In this document: piece by piece, positions 36,146 through 45,110 of the stretch
Layout of the letters: every line of letters starts with the position of its first letter
Numbering within the stretch: position 1 is the stretch's first letter
Assembly (NCBI RefSeq): GCF_900108065.1
Contig: NZ_FNVQ01000001.1
Coordinates: 620,001 to 684,000 of the forward strand
Origin: Marinobacterium lutimaris
GTDB taxonomy: Bacteria > Pseudomonadota > Gammaproteobacteria > Pseudomonadales > Balneatricaceae
Direction: 5' to 3'
Length of the DNA stretch: 64,000 nucleotides
Made by a program: the position numbers and the translations under genes
Notes under the pieces: model-generated
Database searches by the model: none
What the model was told of the DNA's origin: nothing
The model's input: only the letters and a program-made list of their open reading frames with translations

Positions 36146-36181
36146 AAAAAGCCCATTGAGCTATTCGCCAATGGGCTTTTT
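36146..36181. terminator. Bidirectional intrinsic terminator after ureD
   Basis: AAAAAGCCCATTG (36146-36158) pairs perfectly with CAATGGGCTTTTT (36169-36181). The stem is flanked by A and T runs that allow termination in both directions, serving ureD and the convergent small membrane-protein gene. Confidence 0.9.
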
Positions 36182-36240
36182 GGTTTACCTGTTCGAATCG
36201 ACAACGTACCTAGAATACACGTCTCAAATGTCGGTGCGAA

Positions 36241-36684
36241 TCACTCCTGGCGGGCGCCGAGATAACGCTGTCGCAGTACTTCCAGGTCATCCTCTTCGCT
36301 ATTGCGTCTTAGCTTGTTCACAGTCAGCTGGTTGATGGTGCCCACCTCGGTGTAAAAACGCAGTACTTGCGTATAGGCACGGGCAGGGAAACTTTTTTCC
36401 AGATCGATGATATCGCGGCGAGAAAGCACCCTTAGCAAGGGAATGAACGGATTCAAAGCGAGATAGACGATCAGTGCTACGACGGCGGATACACCTGCCG
36501 TAATCAGCCAGGAAAACACAGACGCAGACATTTCATTGGTGAGGAAATCGGTGTCCAGCTTGGAAAATCCAAACACACCTCCAAGCAGTACTGCTGCCAC
36601 TACTCCAATCATAAACACGATTGCAGCAAGCGAATGTGCTGATCGCGCAATCCACCATGACACATTAATCGTTTCTTTCTTCAT
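36241..36684 (-). CDS. Small integral membrane protein of unknown function
   Basis: A 147-residue protein from ATG 36684 (GGAG about 7 bases upstream; ATG 36696 is also possible). Two strong hydrophobic segments are seen: SLAAIVFMIGVVAAVLLGGV and SWLITAGVSAVVALIVYLAL. The C-terminal part is charged (LRRNSEEDDLEVLRQRYL) and ends like a short oligomerisation tail. I do not recognise the family with confidence. It is convergent with ureD. Confidence 0.7.
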   Translation of the reverse strand: MKKETINVSWWIARSAHSLAAIVFMIGVVAAVLLGGVFGFSKLDTDFLTNEMSASVFSWLITAGVSAVVALIVYLALNPFIPLLRVLSRRDIIDLEKSFPARAYTQVLRFYTEVGTINQLTVNKLRRNSEEDDLEVLRQRYLGARQE

Positions 36685-36817
36685 CTTCCGCTCCATGGTT
36701 GTGCTCGATACAGCAAATATATGATTTCAAAGTGTGGATGATCTTCAATCTTTAGATAATCCGCAACTATTGTTGAACCTGTGATTGCATCTGTAGGTAT
36801 TTGGGTGCAGAAGTGTT

Positions 36818-36951
36818 GTTGATCGCGGCGAGGGAGTCGCTAATCCGGGTACCATACCCATAGCAGGAGGCACGCCTCGCGCGGATTGCATCGGGTACGG
36901 CGGTCATTTTAACCGCAGGCGGTTGATCGCGGCGAGGCGCCGCTCCTACGG
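36818..36951. repeat. Cluster of three REP-like palindromic elements
   Basis: Three copies of a Pseudomonas-type REP core (TAGGAGCGGCGCCTCGCCGC-like, with GATCAAC at one end) lie at about 36818-36840 (minus), 36861-36887 (plus, degenerate) and 36920-36951 (minus, best copy). The alternating orientation is that of a small BIME. They lie between the small membrane-protein gene start and the end of the PHP-glycosyltransferase gene. Confidence 0.65.
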
Positions 36952-36987
36952 GAAACCTCCCCGGAGAAGAATGCGCCCCCGTGCCGA

Positions 36988-39687
36988 TTAAGTCTGGTTC
37001 TCTGCCAGCCGGACCGGTGGCTGTCGGCGTATTGGGCGTTTGGCCTTCTGTTGTGTCTCCAGCCCCATATCGTGCAGCAGTTGACCCAGGATCTTCTGCG
37101 GCGAGTAATCCAGGCAGCGGGAAAGGGCACCGACGCGCAGCCGACCCTGCTTATCCGGGCTGGCTAGATACTCCACGGCCAGTTCCGCCATCTCGTCGCA
37201 GTCATCGGCGAGTAGTCCGCTTAGGCGGTGCTGGATGATCGAGCGCGGCCCCTTGCAGTTATAGGCTAGGGTCGGCAGACCAGCGCTCATCGCTTCCAGG
37301 ATAACGCAACCGAAGGTATCGAAGCGCGAGGGCAGCAACAGCAGGTCTGCCTGCTGATACAGCTGAGGCACCTGGCTTTGTTCCAGCCAGCCGAAGTAAG
37401 TGGCTTCAGGCGCCGCCTCTCGTAGCTTCTGCTCGGCAGGTCCGCTGCCGGCGATCCAGAGTTGCGCGGCGGGATGTTCCAGTTTAACGCGCGCCCAGAT
37501 AGTTGGCAGATCGAGCACGCCTTTCTCTTCGCTAAGCCTGCCCACGTAAAGCAGGATCGGCGATTCATTCACGGGCCTTGGCTGCAGGCTGGCGATTTCT
37601 GAGCCTATCCCCGCCCAATGTGCGGTCAGTTTGATGCGTTCTTCGGGCAGCTCCATATCCGGGCCGGTGAGCCAGTCGCGATGCTCCTCGTTGAGCACGA
37701 ACATGCCGTCGAACTGCTGGTAAAACGCGCGAATCAAACGACGGATTCGGTCCTGGATCGGCTGGTCGAGGCGGGTTTTTCGGCTGATAAATTCAAGCCA
37801 GTCGGTGTGCATGTAGAACCAGGCCGGCACTGAATAAGCGTGTTTCAGGTACAGCGCCACCGGGCCCATGCAGAGCTCCGTGGAGCAGATAATGCGGTCG
37901 TAACCGCCGCGCTCAAACAGTTTCTGTACCTCCAGCAGGTCCGGCACATGAATCGTCTGTTCGCCCAGCTGGTTGAACTGAAACTGGGTTAGCGGCCGGA
38001 TCACCTGCAGATGTGGCTGCGGCTTAAGCGACGGGTGACAAACCAGCAGATCGATCGGCAGATCCGCTTTCTGCAGCTGTGTCAGTGTATCGCGCAGCGC
38101 AGAGGATACACCGTTGCGATCGACGAAGGTGTCGGTCAGCCAGAGCACTCTTTTAGGGTGTTCGGTGGCGCCGATATCCGCGGCCAGCCGATCCAGAAAG
38201 GCGCGATTGGAGTAGAGCACCTGGGTGCTGGCAAAGGCAGCACCGGCAACGACCGAGGCGGATAGCGCCGGGAAGGTGAGCTTGTCGAGCATCTGGCCCA
38301 GATCCACCTGGGTCATATCCCTGCCGTTGCTCTTCTCGCTGGAGAACAGAGCGCGGAAATGGGTCGGCACCTCCATCATGCGGACCATCTCGTCGATCGG
38401 CATATCGGCGATGGCATCCTTGTCGATGCGGGCCAGCTCATGGTGGACGCGACTGAAAAAGGTGTGGCTGATAAAGCGGTGCAGCTCTGGGATCGACTGG
38501 CGCAGCTCTTCCGGGAAACGTTCTGGCTCGGTACGTTGGGTTTTGGCGATCCGCTTGATGATCTTAAGAATCGGCTTGAACTCTTTGCTGACGCCCAGGT
38601 TCAACAGCATCTTCGGCTTTTTGCCCTTCAACGCCTGGTGGAAGGTATCGAGGAAGGTCAGGGTATATTTGTGGCGCTTCAGCTCCTGCAGCAGATTGCT
38701 CAACGCCAGGCAGATCATGCGATCCTTCAGCGAGCCCTTGTGCAGCAGCATCCGAAGCAGGCCCGGGTCCTTCATGTTGATCACCACCTGGGCAAAGTAG
38801 TCCAGAAACGCGGTGGTCATCTTCTCCTCTTCACCGACAAAGCCGTAGGGAGCCATCCGTCCTTCACGGATCGCATCCAGCGCCAGTGCCTCGCGGCTTT
38901 CCCCGGCGGCCAGTCGCGCCTCAAGGTTGGGTACTTCCAGCAGCGTGCCGCAGCGGCCTGCGAACAGACCGTTGTGATCATCGGAGCCGCCACTGAGGTT
39001 TTTGCGATAGGGGTCACGGCAGAAGTCGTGCGGATTGATGCCATGCTTTGCCGCCCAGGCGTCGATCTTATCTGGCGTCAGGCTTTCGACCCAGCGCAGC
39101 GTCAGCAGGTTCTGCCAGTAGCCGCGCTGGCCGTTGAGCACCTCGAAACGTTCGAACAGCAGTGCAAAACGTTCCAGGATTGTCGGGTCCACATTTTCGC
39201 CGTGGGAGTAAAAAAACAGCGGATGTGGCAGTACCGTGGGCAGGTCATGCTGGCGCGCATAGGCGCAGAAAGCGTAGATATCGTGTCGCAGGTCATGCAG
39301 CTCCAGCTCCTGCTTTGGTGTAAAGCCATAGATCAGGACGTGGATGCTGAGCGGTTCGCCAGGAAAGTGGCAGGTGAATTCGCAGCCGGACAGAACCGGT
39401 TTCTGCTTATCGGCCAGGCTCCAGCAGGAGCGGGCGTTGTTGTGGTTGGTAATGGTCACCACATCGGTGCCGGCGCGATTCAGGGTTTCCGACAGCTCTT
39501 CGGTACTGAGCCAGGTTTCCGGCAGGCGCAGTAGCCGGCCCCAGATTTCATCGGGCACATCGCTGTTGTGATCATGACAGTGCAGATCGATTCTGAGCGT
39601 GTCGGACGGGTTAAGCTGCGCCGCTGCCTCGCTGAGAAACTGTTCGTACTGGCTGCGGATATCCTGGTAAAACGGCGAGTTGTTCAT
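36988..39687 (-). CDS. PHP-domain phosphoesterase fused to a GT4 glycosyltransferase
   Basis: An 899-residue fusion. Residues about 30-270 form a PHP-type metal-dependent phosphoesterase domain: LRIDLHCHDHNSD, TITNHNNARS, LPHPLFFYS and LSGGSDDHNG supply the metal ligands. Residues about 290-490 are helical and unassigned. Residues about 515-880 are a GT4 glycosyltransferase: TDTFVDRNGVSSALRD, VGRLSEEKGVLDLP, WIAGSGPAEQKL and SRFDTFGCVILEAMSAGLPT (E-x7-E motif). It probably makes and processes a glycolipid or exopolysaccharide precursor in the cytoplasm. A hairpin occupies the bases just before its start codon. Confidence 0.85.
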   Translation of the reverse strand: MNNSPFYQDIRSQYEQFLSEAAAQLNPSDTLRIDLHCHDHNSDVPDEIWGRLLRLPETWLSTEELSETLNRAGTDVVTITNHNNARSCWSLADKQKPVLSGCEFTCHFPGEPLSIHVLIYGFTPKQELELHDLRHDIYAFCAYARQHDLPTVLPHPLFFYSHGENVDPTILERFALLFERFEVLNGQRGYWQNLLTLRWVESLTPDKIDAWAAKHGINPHDFCRDPYRKNLSGGSDDHNGLFAGRCGTLLEVPNLEARLAAGESREALALDAIREGRMAPYGFVGEEEKMTTAFLDYFAQVVINMKDPGLLRMLLHKGSLKDRMICLALSNLLQELKRHKYTLTFLDTFHQALKGKKPKMLLNLGVSKEFKPILKIIKRIAKTQRTEPERFPEELRQSIPELHRFISHTFFSRVHHELARIDKDAIADMPIDEMVRMMEVPTHFRALFSSEKSNGRDMTQVDLGQMLDKLTFPALSASVVAGAAFASTQVLYSNRAFLDRLAADIGATEHPKRVLWLTDTFVDRNGVSSALRDTLTQLQKADLPIDLLVCHPSLKPQPHLQVIRPLTQFQFNQLGEQTIHVPDLLEVQKLFERGGYDRIICSTELCMGPVALYLKHAYSVPAWFYMHTDWLEFISRKTRLDQPIQDRIRRLIRAFYQQFDGMFVLNEEHRDWLTGPDMELPEERIKLTAHWAGIGSEIASLQPRPVNESPILLYVGRLSEEKGVLDLPTIWARVKLEHPAAQLWIAGSGPAEQKLREAAPEATYFGWLEQSQVPQLYQQADLLLLPSRFDTFGCVILEAMSAGLPTLAYNCKGPRSIIQHRLSGLLADDCDEMAELAVEYLASPDKQGRLRVGALSRCLDYSPQKILGQLLHDMGLETQQKAKRPIRRQPPVRLAENQT

Positions 39688-39688
39688 G

Positions 39689-39719
39689 GCGCGGGCTCCG
39701 AATCTCTGAACGCCCGCGC
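39689..39719 (-). promoter_or_regulatory. Hairpin abutting the PHP-glycosyltransferase start codon
   Basis: GCGCGGGC (39689-39696) and GCCCGCGC (39712-39719) form an 8-base perfect stem with a 15-base loop. On the minus-strand message it ends one base before the ATG at 39687. The only ribosome-site-like GGAG lies at the edge of the stem, so folding could limit initiation. Confidence 0.5.
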
Positions 39720-39996
39720 AGTGTATTAAGGTTAGGTTTCTTCCCGGTTACACAGTGGCTTTTGTTGCGGTTTTCACAAGGAGAGGATCCCCGTGCGTTC
39801 AAGGTCTGTAAGAGCGATTGCAAAATGATCTGAGGGCGGCGGCTACAAAAGATCTGTGTATGAAATAGGTAGTGGGGTCCTGTGGTCGCAGAGGTGGGGA
39901 TACTGACCAAAGTGGCAATATCGGGCTGTCGTCGAGGGCGAAAATATTGATAATGGAGCCCCCGCTTTCTGCATCCTATTGATAAAAGGAGAGATC
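39720..39996. other. Divergent intergenic region upstream of the OmpA-like gene
   Basis: About 277 bases with no gene. AT-rich stretches near 39720-39780 and 39930-39990 may hold the two promoters. No operator-like palindrome stands out. Confidence 0.35.
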
Positions 39997-40983
39997 ATGA
40001 TGCTTAAGCAACTGCCCGCGCTGATTCTGGGTTCTTTGCTCGCGTTGCCTGTTCTGGCAGAACAAAACGATGTGAAAGGTTCTTCCGACCATCCGCTGGT
40101 TTCCCGTTTCCCTGATACCCATATCAGCAGTTATTACACCAGCGAGTACGATGAATTTCTCGTGGCTACAGGGCCTCGCGAGTCCAGCGCGGAACTGCCC
40201 CCGGTGTTGCGCCTGGAAGGCAAGGTGACGACCATCGGCTATGAGGCAAATGAGAATAAGTATTCAGCCTTGCAGATCTTCCGTAACTACGAGAAAGCCT
40301 TTGCCGAGGCCGGTTTTACGCCGATCTTTACCTGTCAGGCTGATCAGGAGTGTGGCGACAAGTTTGTCCGCCAGCTCTATTGGTATGGCAACCCCGCTCG
40401 TGCGGGACGTGATAGAAATCTGAATGCGGTCAACCTCCATGGCAAACGCCATCGCTATTATTTCTGGTCCGGCAAGGTCGATGCTCAGGGCAAGGAGGTC
40501 TATGCATCTCTCCTGGTTGATCAGGATAGCAGTGGCAAGTTTCCGACCAAGGTGGTGTTGGATATCGGTGAAATTGAAGCCTTGGATGACGATCTGATCA
40601 GCATCAACCTGGATGGCATGAGTAAGGCGATTGCCGAAACCGGCAAGGTGGAACTGGACGGGGTGCTGTTCGATACCGCCAAAACGACGCTGAAGCCCGA
40701 ATCTGCCGAAGTGGTCGCAACTATTGCCGACTATCTTAAACAGAACCCTTCGAACTCCTTCTATGTGGTAGGTCACACCGATAGCCAGGGTGACTTCAAC
40801 TTTAATATGAAGCTGAGTGAAGGTCGTGCGGCAACGGTCGCCAGTACCCTGGTTAACGAATATGGAATCGACGCCAAGCGTCTGGTGCCGGTGGGAGTCG
40901 GTCCGGTAAGCCCGGTGCGAAGCAATACGAGCGATACCGGCCGCAGCGAAAACCGCCGCGTTGAACTGGTGCTGGCGGACTGA
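39997..40983 (+). CDS. DUF4892/OmpA-domain outer-membrane lipid- or peptidoglycan-binding protein
   Basis: A 328-residue exported protein with a Sec signal (LPALILGSLLALPVLAEQ). ATG 39997 follows AAGGAGAG. Residues about 30-215 resemble the DUF4892 region often paired with OmpA domains. Residues about 225-325 are an OmpA C-terminal domain with VELDGVLFDTAKTTLKPES and the peptidoglycan-binding core VVGHTDSQGDFNFNMKLSEG RAATV. A strong terminator follows at 41006-41035. Confidence 0.88.
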   Translation: MMLKQLPALILGSLLALPVLAEQNDVKGSSDHPLVSRFPDTHISSYYTSEYDEFLVATGPRESSAELPPVLRLEGKVTTIGYEANENKYSALQIFRNYEKAFAEAGFTPIFTCQADQECGDKFVRQLYWYGNPARAGRDRNLNAVNLHGKRHRYYFWSGKVDAQGKEVYASLLVDQDSSGKFPTKVVLDIGEIEALDDDLISINLDGMSKAIAETGKVELDGVLFDTAKTTLKPESAEVVATIADYLKQNPSNSFYVVGHTDSQGDFNFNMKLSEGRAATVASTLVNEYGIDAKRLVPVGVGPVSPVRSNTSDTGRSENRRVELVLAD

Positions 40984-41005
40984 TCTTAGTATCCAGTTCC
41001 GCCTG

Positions 41006-41035
41006 AAAAGCCTTGGGAGTTTTCCTGAGGCTTTT
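41006..41035 (+). terminator. Intrinsic terminator of the OmpA-like gene
   Basis: AAAAGCCT (41006-41013) pairs with AGGCTTTT (41028-41035), extended by GG-CC and wobble pairs. The T run lies within the 3' arm. It is 23 bases after the stop codon. Confidence 0.88.
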
Positions 41036-41144
41036 CTGTTTAGGGGGAAAGCCACCGCTGGTTCAGGACTGGTTGACCACTACAGGCGAAATGCAGTGGC
41101 GGTCTTGAGGCGTTGAATATCCCTAACCGTGCGAGTTTCCGGTG

Positions 41145-41360
41145 CTATTTAACTGAGCCGTAGAAGCGAGGAAAATCGGTATAGCTTCTGGATTTCGGCT
41201 TGTTGTTGCTTCTGTTAGCAGCGCGTTCTGGTGCCAGACTCTTTTTCTTAACCGACATCAGCTCCAGATCATCGATGCATACCTGCAAAGTCTGCTGAAA
41301 GTGATTGAATAGTGCGTGCTGCTGATCGCCAGTCTGGGATACTCCGCGTTGCTGTTTCAT
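41145..41360 (-). CDS. Small hypothetical protein, 71 residues
   Basis: An open frame from ATG 41360 with AGGAC about 9 bases upstream. The N-terminal half is polar and glutamine-rich (MKQQRGVSQTGDQQHALFNH); the C-terminal half is basic and ends in SYTDFPRFYGSVK. There are no membrane segments or known domain. It is kept as a gene because of the ribosome site, full coding length and lack of an overlapping gene, but it may be spurious. Confidence 0.45.
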   Translation of the reverse strand: MKQQRGVSQTGDQQHALFNHFQQTLQVCIDDLELMSVKKKSLAPERAANRSNNKPKSRSYTDFPRFYGSVK

Positions 41361-41391
41361 GGCTGGGTGTCCTGCTTAAATAATGATCAAT

Positions 41392-41448
41392 CGGCGTATT
41401 TTAGGCGTGATTCTCCAGGCTCTAAGGAGTGAGGACGCCGCTTTTTTT
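41392..41448 (+). terminator. Orphan terminator-like hairpin on the plus strand
   Basis: CGGCGT (41392-41397) can pair with ACGCCG (41435-41440), with inner CTCC-GGAG pairing, and is followed by seven T bases (41442-41448). No plus-strand gene ends nearby, because the OmpA-like gene is already terminated at 41035. Confidence 0.4.
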
Positions 41449-41627
41449 AGGTAAAGCGACATCTGCGCTGGTAATAAAAGTGGCAGTCATAAAGCGGTTG
41501 GGAGCAGACCAGTATCCAGCGAAAGGTTGCTGCTCAGTGGGAAAGGTAGAGTCGTAGCCTTAAATCTAAGTACATACCTTCAGGCTGACGAATCGTTTCG
41601 GCTGGTAAATAAACGCCCGGACGGAGA

Positions 41628-44600
41628 TCAACGCGGCATTACCCGCACGCGCCCGAGTTGCTCAAGCGGTGCCGGTTTGCTGAGCAGGTAACCCTGCACA
41701 AAGTCCACACCGATCTCACGCAGCAGGCCGAGAGTTGCTTCGTCTTCGACAAACTCCGCCACGGTTTTCAGCTCCATGATGTGGGCGATGTTATTGATCG
41801 AGGCGATCATCGCCTGGTCGATTTCGTTATTGCTCATATCGCGCACGAAAATGCCGTCGATCTTGAGGTAATCCACCGGTAGACGCTTAAGGTAACCGAA
41901 TGACGACAGGCCGCTGCCGAAGTCATCGAGGGCAAAGTGGCAGCCCAGGTTACGTAGCTCCTCGATAAACGCGCGGGCCGCCTCTGGATCGGACATGGCG
42001 GCGGTTTCGGTGATCTCGAAACAGAGCAGGTGGGGGGGGATCTCATGCTTGCTGATGTGCTGCTTGATCGTCTGCAGGCATTCGGCGGAGCCGATGGAGG
42101 CGCCCGACAGGTTGATGGCACACTGAATCTGACTGTTGCCGGCGTGCAGATGATCGCCCAGCCAGGCGAGGGTATTGCGTACCACCCATTGGTCCACCTG
42201 TGGCATCAGGTCGTAGCGCTCCGCGGCGGGTACAAAGGCACCGGGTGGAATCAGGTTGCCCTCGGCATCGAGCATGCGGATGAAAATTTCGATATGGGGC
42301 ACGGCACCCGGTTCCGGATCCAGTGCCTCGATAGTCTGGTAATAGAGGCGGAAGTCATCGCAGTCGATCGCCTGCTGGATATGGGAGGCCCACTGCATCT
42401 GACCCTGGCGCCGAGTGAGTTCATTGTCGTCCGCCTCGTAAAGGTGGACGCGGTTGCGGCCAGTATCCTTGGCGGCGTAACAGGCGGCATCGGCAAGGCT
42501 GAGCAGTTCGTCCAGCGAGGCGCAGTCGGGGCCGAACGGCACCAGGCCGATGCTTACGCCCACGGAAAACACCTGGCCCTCCCAGGGAAAGCGAAAATCT
42601 TTGACGGTACGGCGCAGTTGCTCGGCTATCTCCAGCCCACGCTCAACCGGGCAGTCGGCGAGCAGGATGCCGAACTCATCGCCACCGAGGCGGGCGAAGG
42701 TGTCGTTCTGGCGCAGCAGGGGCTTGAGCTCCTGGGATAGCTGGCGCAGCAGCGCATCGCCGGCGCGATGGCCGCAGGTATCGTTGACCAGCTTGAACTG
42801 GTCCAGATCCAGGTAGCAGATCAGGTGTTCGCCATAGTCGGTGCGGGCGGAGATGATCAATTGCTCCAGGCGGCGTTCAAACTCGCGGCGGTTGATCAAG
42901 CCGGTGAGTGCATCGTGCACGGCCTGGAAGGTCAGCCGCTGCTGCAGCTCACTGTTCTGGGTGATGTCCTGCATGGCGATCACCCAGCCCACGCTCTGGC
43001 CATCCTTGTCGTGCAGCGGTGCGCAGTTAAGCTGCACCCTGGCGCGATGACCATTGGCGCCGATAAGACTCAGCTGGCGATATTCTCCGGCCGGAGTGCT
43101 GTCGCGGCAGAGCGCGGCGATGGAGATGTTGTCGCCCTCCATATTCTGCAGGCGCACGACAAAATCGATAGGCTCGTTGAACACTTCATCGATATGGCAG
43201 CCGGTGAGCGATCTTGCGACCGGGTTCAGATAGACGGTTTTCATCCGCGCATCGCAGGTGATGACCGCTTCGGTGATCGCTTCCAGCGTAACCTGGGCCA
43301 GCTGCGAGTGGCGGTGCAGACGCTCCTCCATCCGCTTGCGCTCGCCGATATCGCGGACGATGGCACTGTACTGGACCCCTTCGCCGGTGGGGCTGGCAGA
43401 GGTAGTGACCTCGATGGTGATCGGCTCGCCCTTGGCGTTACGCCCGATCAGTTCGTGGGGGCCCTCGTTCTGGCTTGATGCAATCAGCGGCAGCAGTTTC
43501 TCCAACGGCGTGGTTGGATAGAGCTTGAGGCAGTCCTTGTGCAGCAGTTTGGATATCTGCTGACCCGCCAGTTGAGTGTGCTGGCGACCGAAAATATTCG
43601 CCGCGCCGGGGTTGGCGCTGGTGATGATCCCTTGTTCGCTGAAGGTGATCACGCCATCCTGCATATCGCGGAGGATCAGGCGGGTACGGCTGCTCATGCG
43701 GTTGAGCTTGGCCATTACCTGGTTGTATTTGGCGGCGATCTGGCCAACCTCTGTAAAGGGTTCCACCGGCATCCTGCGCTCCATATCGCCGGTACGTTCC
43801 TGCTCGTTCATAGCGCCGAGCAGGTCGGAAAGTTCGGTGGAGGCGCCGTGTTCAGAGCTGTTAAGACCCTCGGTTTCCGCATCGTCAGAGACGCGTAGCG
43901 GCGAGATCTTGCGCAGTAACAGAAGAAAAATCAGTGATGTCGGGAAGGCCCAGGCGCCGCAGATCAGTATGCCTTCGATCTGGACCAGAACCTGGCCGGA
44001 CCAGTCGAGCCCGGTGCCGAGACGTTCAGGATCGCCCAGCAGGCCCACCGCCAGCGTGCCCCAGATACCCGCGGCCAGGTGCACAGGTGTCGCCGAGATT
44101 GCGTCGTCGAGCTTGAGTCTCTCAAGCAGACGTTCCATGCCGCGCATGCAAAGTGCACCTGTGATACCGATCAGCGCGGCTTCCAGAGTTGTCACGGCGT
44201 GGCAGCCGGCGGTGATCGCCACCAGCCCGGCCAGGGTGCCGTTCATGGTCAGTTGCGGGGTCTGATTGCTGGTTTGCCAGTATCCGAGCAGCATCCCGGT
44301 GATGCCACCAAAGGTGGCGGCAATCAGAGTGTTGGCGATAATGCCGGGAATAGCGCTGGAAAATTCCAGGGTACTGCCGCCATTAAAGCCGATCCAGCCG
44401 ATGATAAAACACATCATGCCCAGCATGGCGAAGGGCAGGTTGCTGCCGGGAATGGAGACCACCCGACCGTTGACGAAGCGGCCCTTGCGTGGCCCGACGA
44501 CAATCAGCGCCGCCAATGCCACCCAGCCGCCGAGGCTATGCACCACGGTGCTGCCGGCGAAGTCGACAAAGCCCTGCTCGGCCAGCCAGCCGGCGGGTCC

Positions 44601-45047
44601 TCGCAGGGCGCCGCCCCAGGCGAGATGGCCAAATAACGGGTAGATCAGTACGGCGATCAACGCAGTGATCAGCACGTAGGTGACAAACCGGGCGCGCTCG
44701 GCGATAGCACCGGAGACAATGGTAGCGGCTGTGGCGCAGAAGGTGAGCTGAAACAGAAAGAAGCAGGCATCCCAGAAGCTGAGTTGCGGGAAGTTAGCGG
44801 CGATCAGGTGAATGTCAGGCAGTATGCCGTTCCAGGTGCTGAACATCAGGCTGAAGCCCACGAGCCAGAACAGGGCGGTAGTGACGAGCAGGTCAAAGGC
44901 GTTTTTAAGCGCCACGTTGATGGCGTTTTTGCTGCGGGTCAGGCCGGATTCGAGACAGAGAAACCCGGCCTGCATGACAAGGACAAGGACGGCTGACAGC
45001 AGCAGCCAAAGCGCGTTGAAGGCTTCCTGATTCGACACTGATAGCAC
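41628..45047 (-). CDS. Ammonium transporter-PAS-PAS-GGDEF-EAL fusion protein
   Basis: A 1139-residue sensor fusion in the inner membrane. Residues about 1-390 are an Amt channel: FNALWLLLSAVLVLVMQAGF, ATAATIVSGAIAERARF, both pore histidines (STVVHSLGGWVALA and ISATPVHLAAGIWG) and GWIGFNGGS. A linker with FTEVGQIAAKYNQVMAKL (about 430-450) follows, then two PAS domains (about 455-700), a GGDEF domain with intact RLGGDEFGIL, and an EAL domain. In the EAL motif the sequence is EIF, but the glutamate, DDFGSG, LKIDG and other catalytic positions remain. Ammonium binding or transport probably sets c-di-GMP output. A sigma-54 promoter lies upstream. Confidence 0.95.
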   Translation of the reverse strand: MLSVSNQEAFNALWLLLSAVLVLVMQAGFLCLESGLTRSKNAINVALKNAFDLLVTTALFWLVGFSLMFSTWNGILPDIHLIAANFPQLSFWDACFFLFQLTFCATAATIVSGAIAERARFVTYVLITALIAVLIYPLFGHLAWGGALRGPAGWLAEQGFVDFAGSTVVHSLGGWVALAALIVVGPRKGRFVNGRVVSIPGSNLPFAMLGMMCFIIGWIGFNGGSTLEFSSAIPGIIANTLIAATFGGITGMLLGYWQTSNQTPQLTMNGTLAGLVAITAGCHAVTTLEAALIGITGALCMRGMERLLERLKLDDAISATPVHLAAGIWGTLAVGLLGDPERLGTGLDWSGQVLVQIEGILICGAWAFPTSLIFLLLLRKISPLRVSDDAETEGLNSSEHGASTELSDLLGAMNEQERTGDMERRMPVEPFTEVGQIAAKYNQVMAKLNRMSSRTRLILRDMQDGVITFSEQGIITSANPGAANIFGRQHTQLAGQQISKLLHKDCLKLYPTTPLEKLLPLIASSQNEGPHELIGRNAKGEPITIEVTTSASPTGEGVQYSAIVRDIGERKRMEERLHRHSQLAQVTLEAITEAVITCDARMKTVYLNPVARSLTGCHIDEVFNEPIDFVVRLQNMEGDNISIAALCRDSTPAGEYRQLSLIGANGHRARVQLNCAPLHDKDGQSVGWVIAMQDITQNSELQQRLTFQAVHDALTGLINRREFERRLEQLIISARTDYGEHLICYLDLDQFKLVNDTCGHRAGDALLRQLSQELKPLLRQNDTFARLGGDEFGILLADCPVERGLEIAEQLRRTVKDFRFPWEGQVFSVGVSIGLVPFGPDCASLDELLSLADAACYAAKDTGRNRVHLYEADDNELTRRQGQMQWASHIQQAIDCDDFRLYYQTIEALDPEPGAVPHIEIFIRMLDAEGNLIPPGAFVPAAERYDLMPQVDQWVVRNTLAWLGDHLHAGNSQIQCAINLSGASIGSAECLQTIKQHISKHEIPPHLLCFEITETAAMSDPEAARAFIEELRNLGCHFALDDFGSGLSSFGYLKRLPVDYLKIDGIFVRDMSNNEIDQAMIASINNIAHIMELKTVAEFVEDEATLGLLREIGVDFVQGYLLSKPAPLEQLGRVRVMPR

Positions 45048-45110
45048 TCCTGATTGCCGACAGTGAAAGATCCACGCGTTGAGCGTGTCTGTTTCTATCC
45101 TGTCAGAGAG

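Noticed and set aside
36080-36265. A 61-residue plus-strand frame after ureD
   Set aside because: It runs through the tandem repeats and across the intrinsic terminator, so it is unlikely to be translated.
38359-39534. A 391-residue plus-strand frame opposite the PHP-glycosyltransferase
   Set aside because: Antisense shadow without a recognisable domain; the minus-strand frame has clear motifs.
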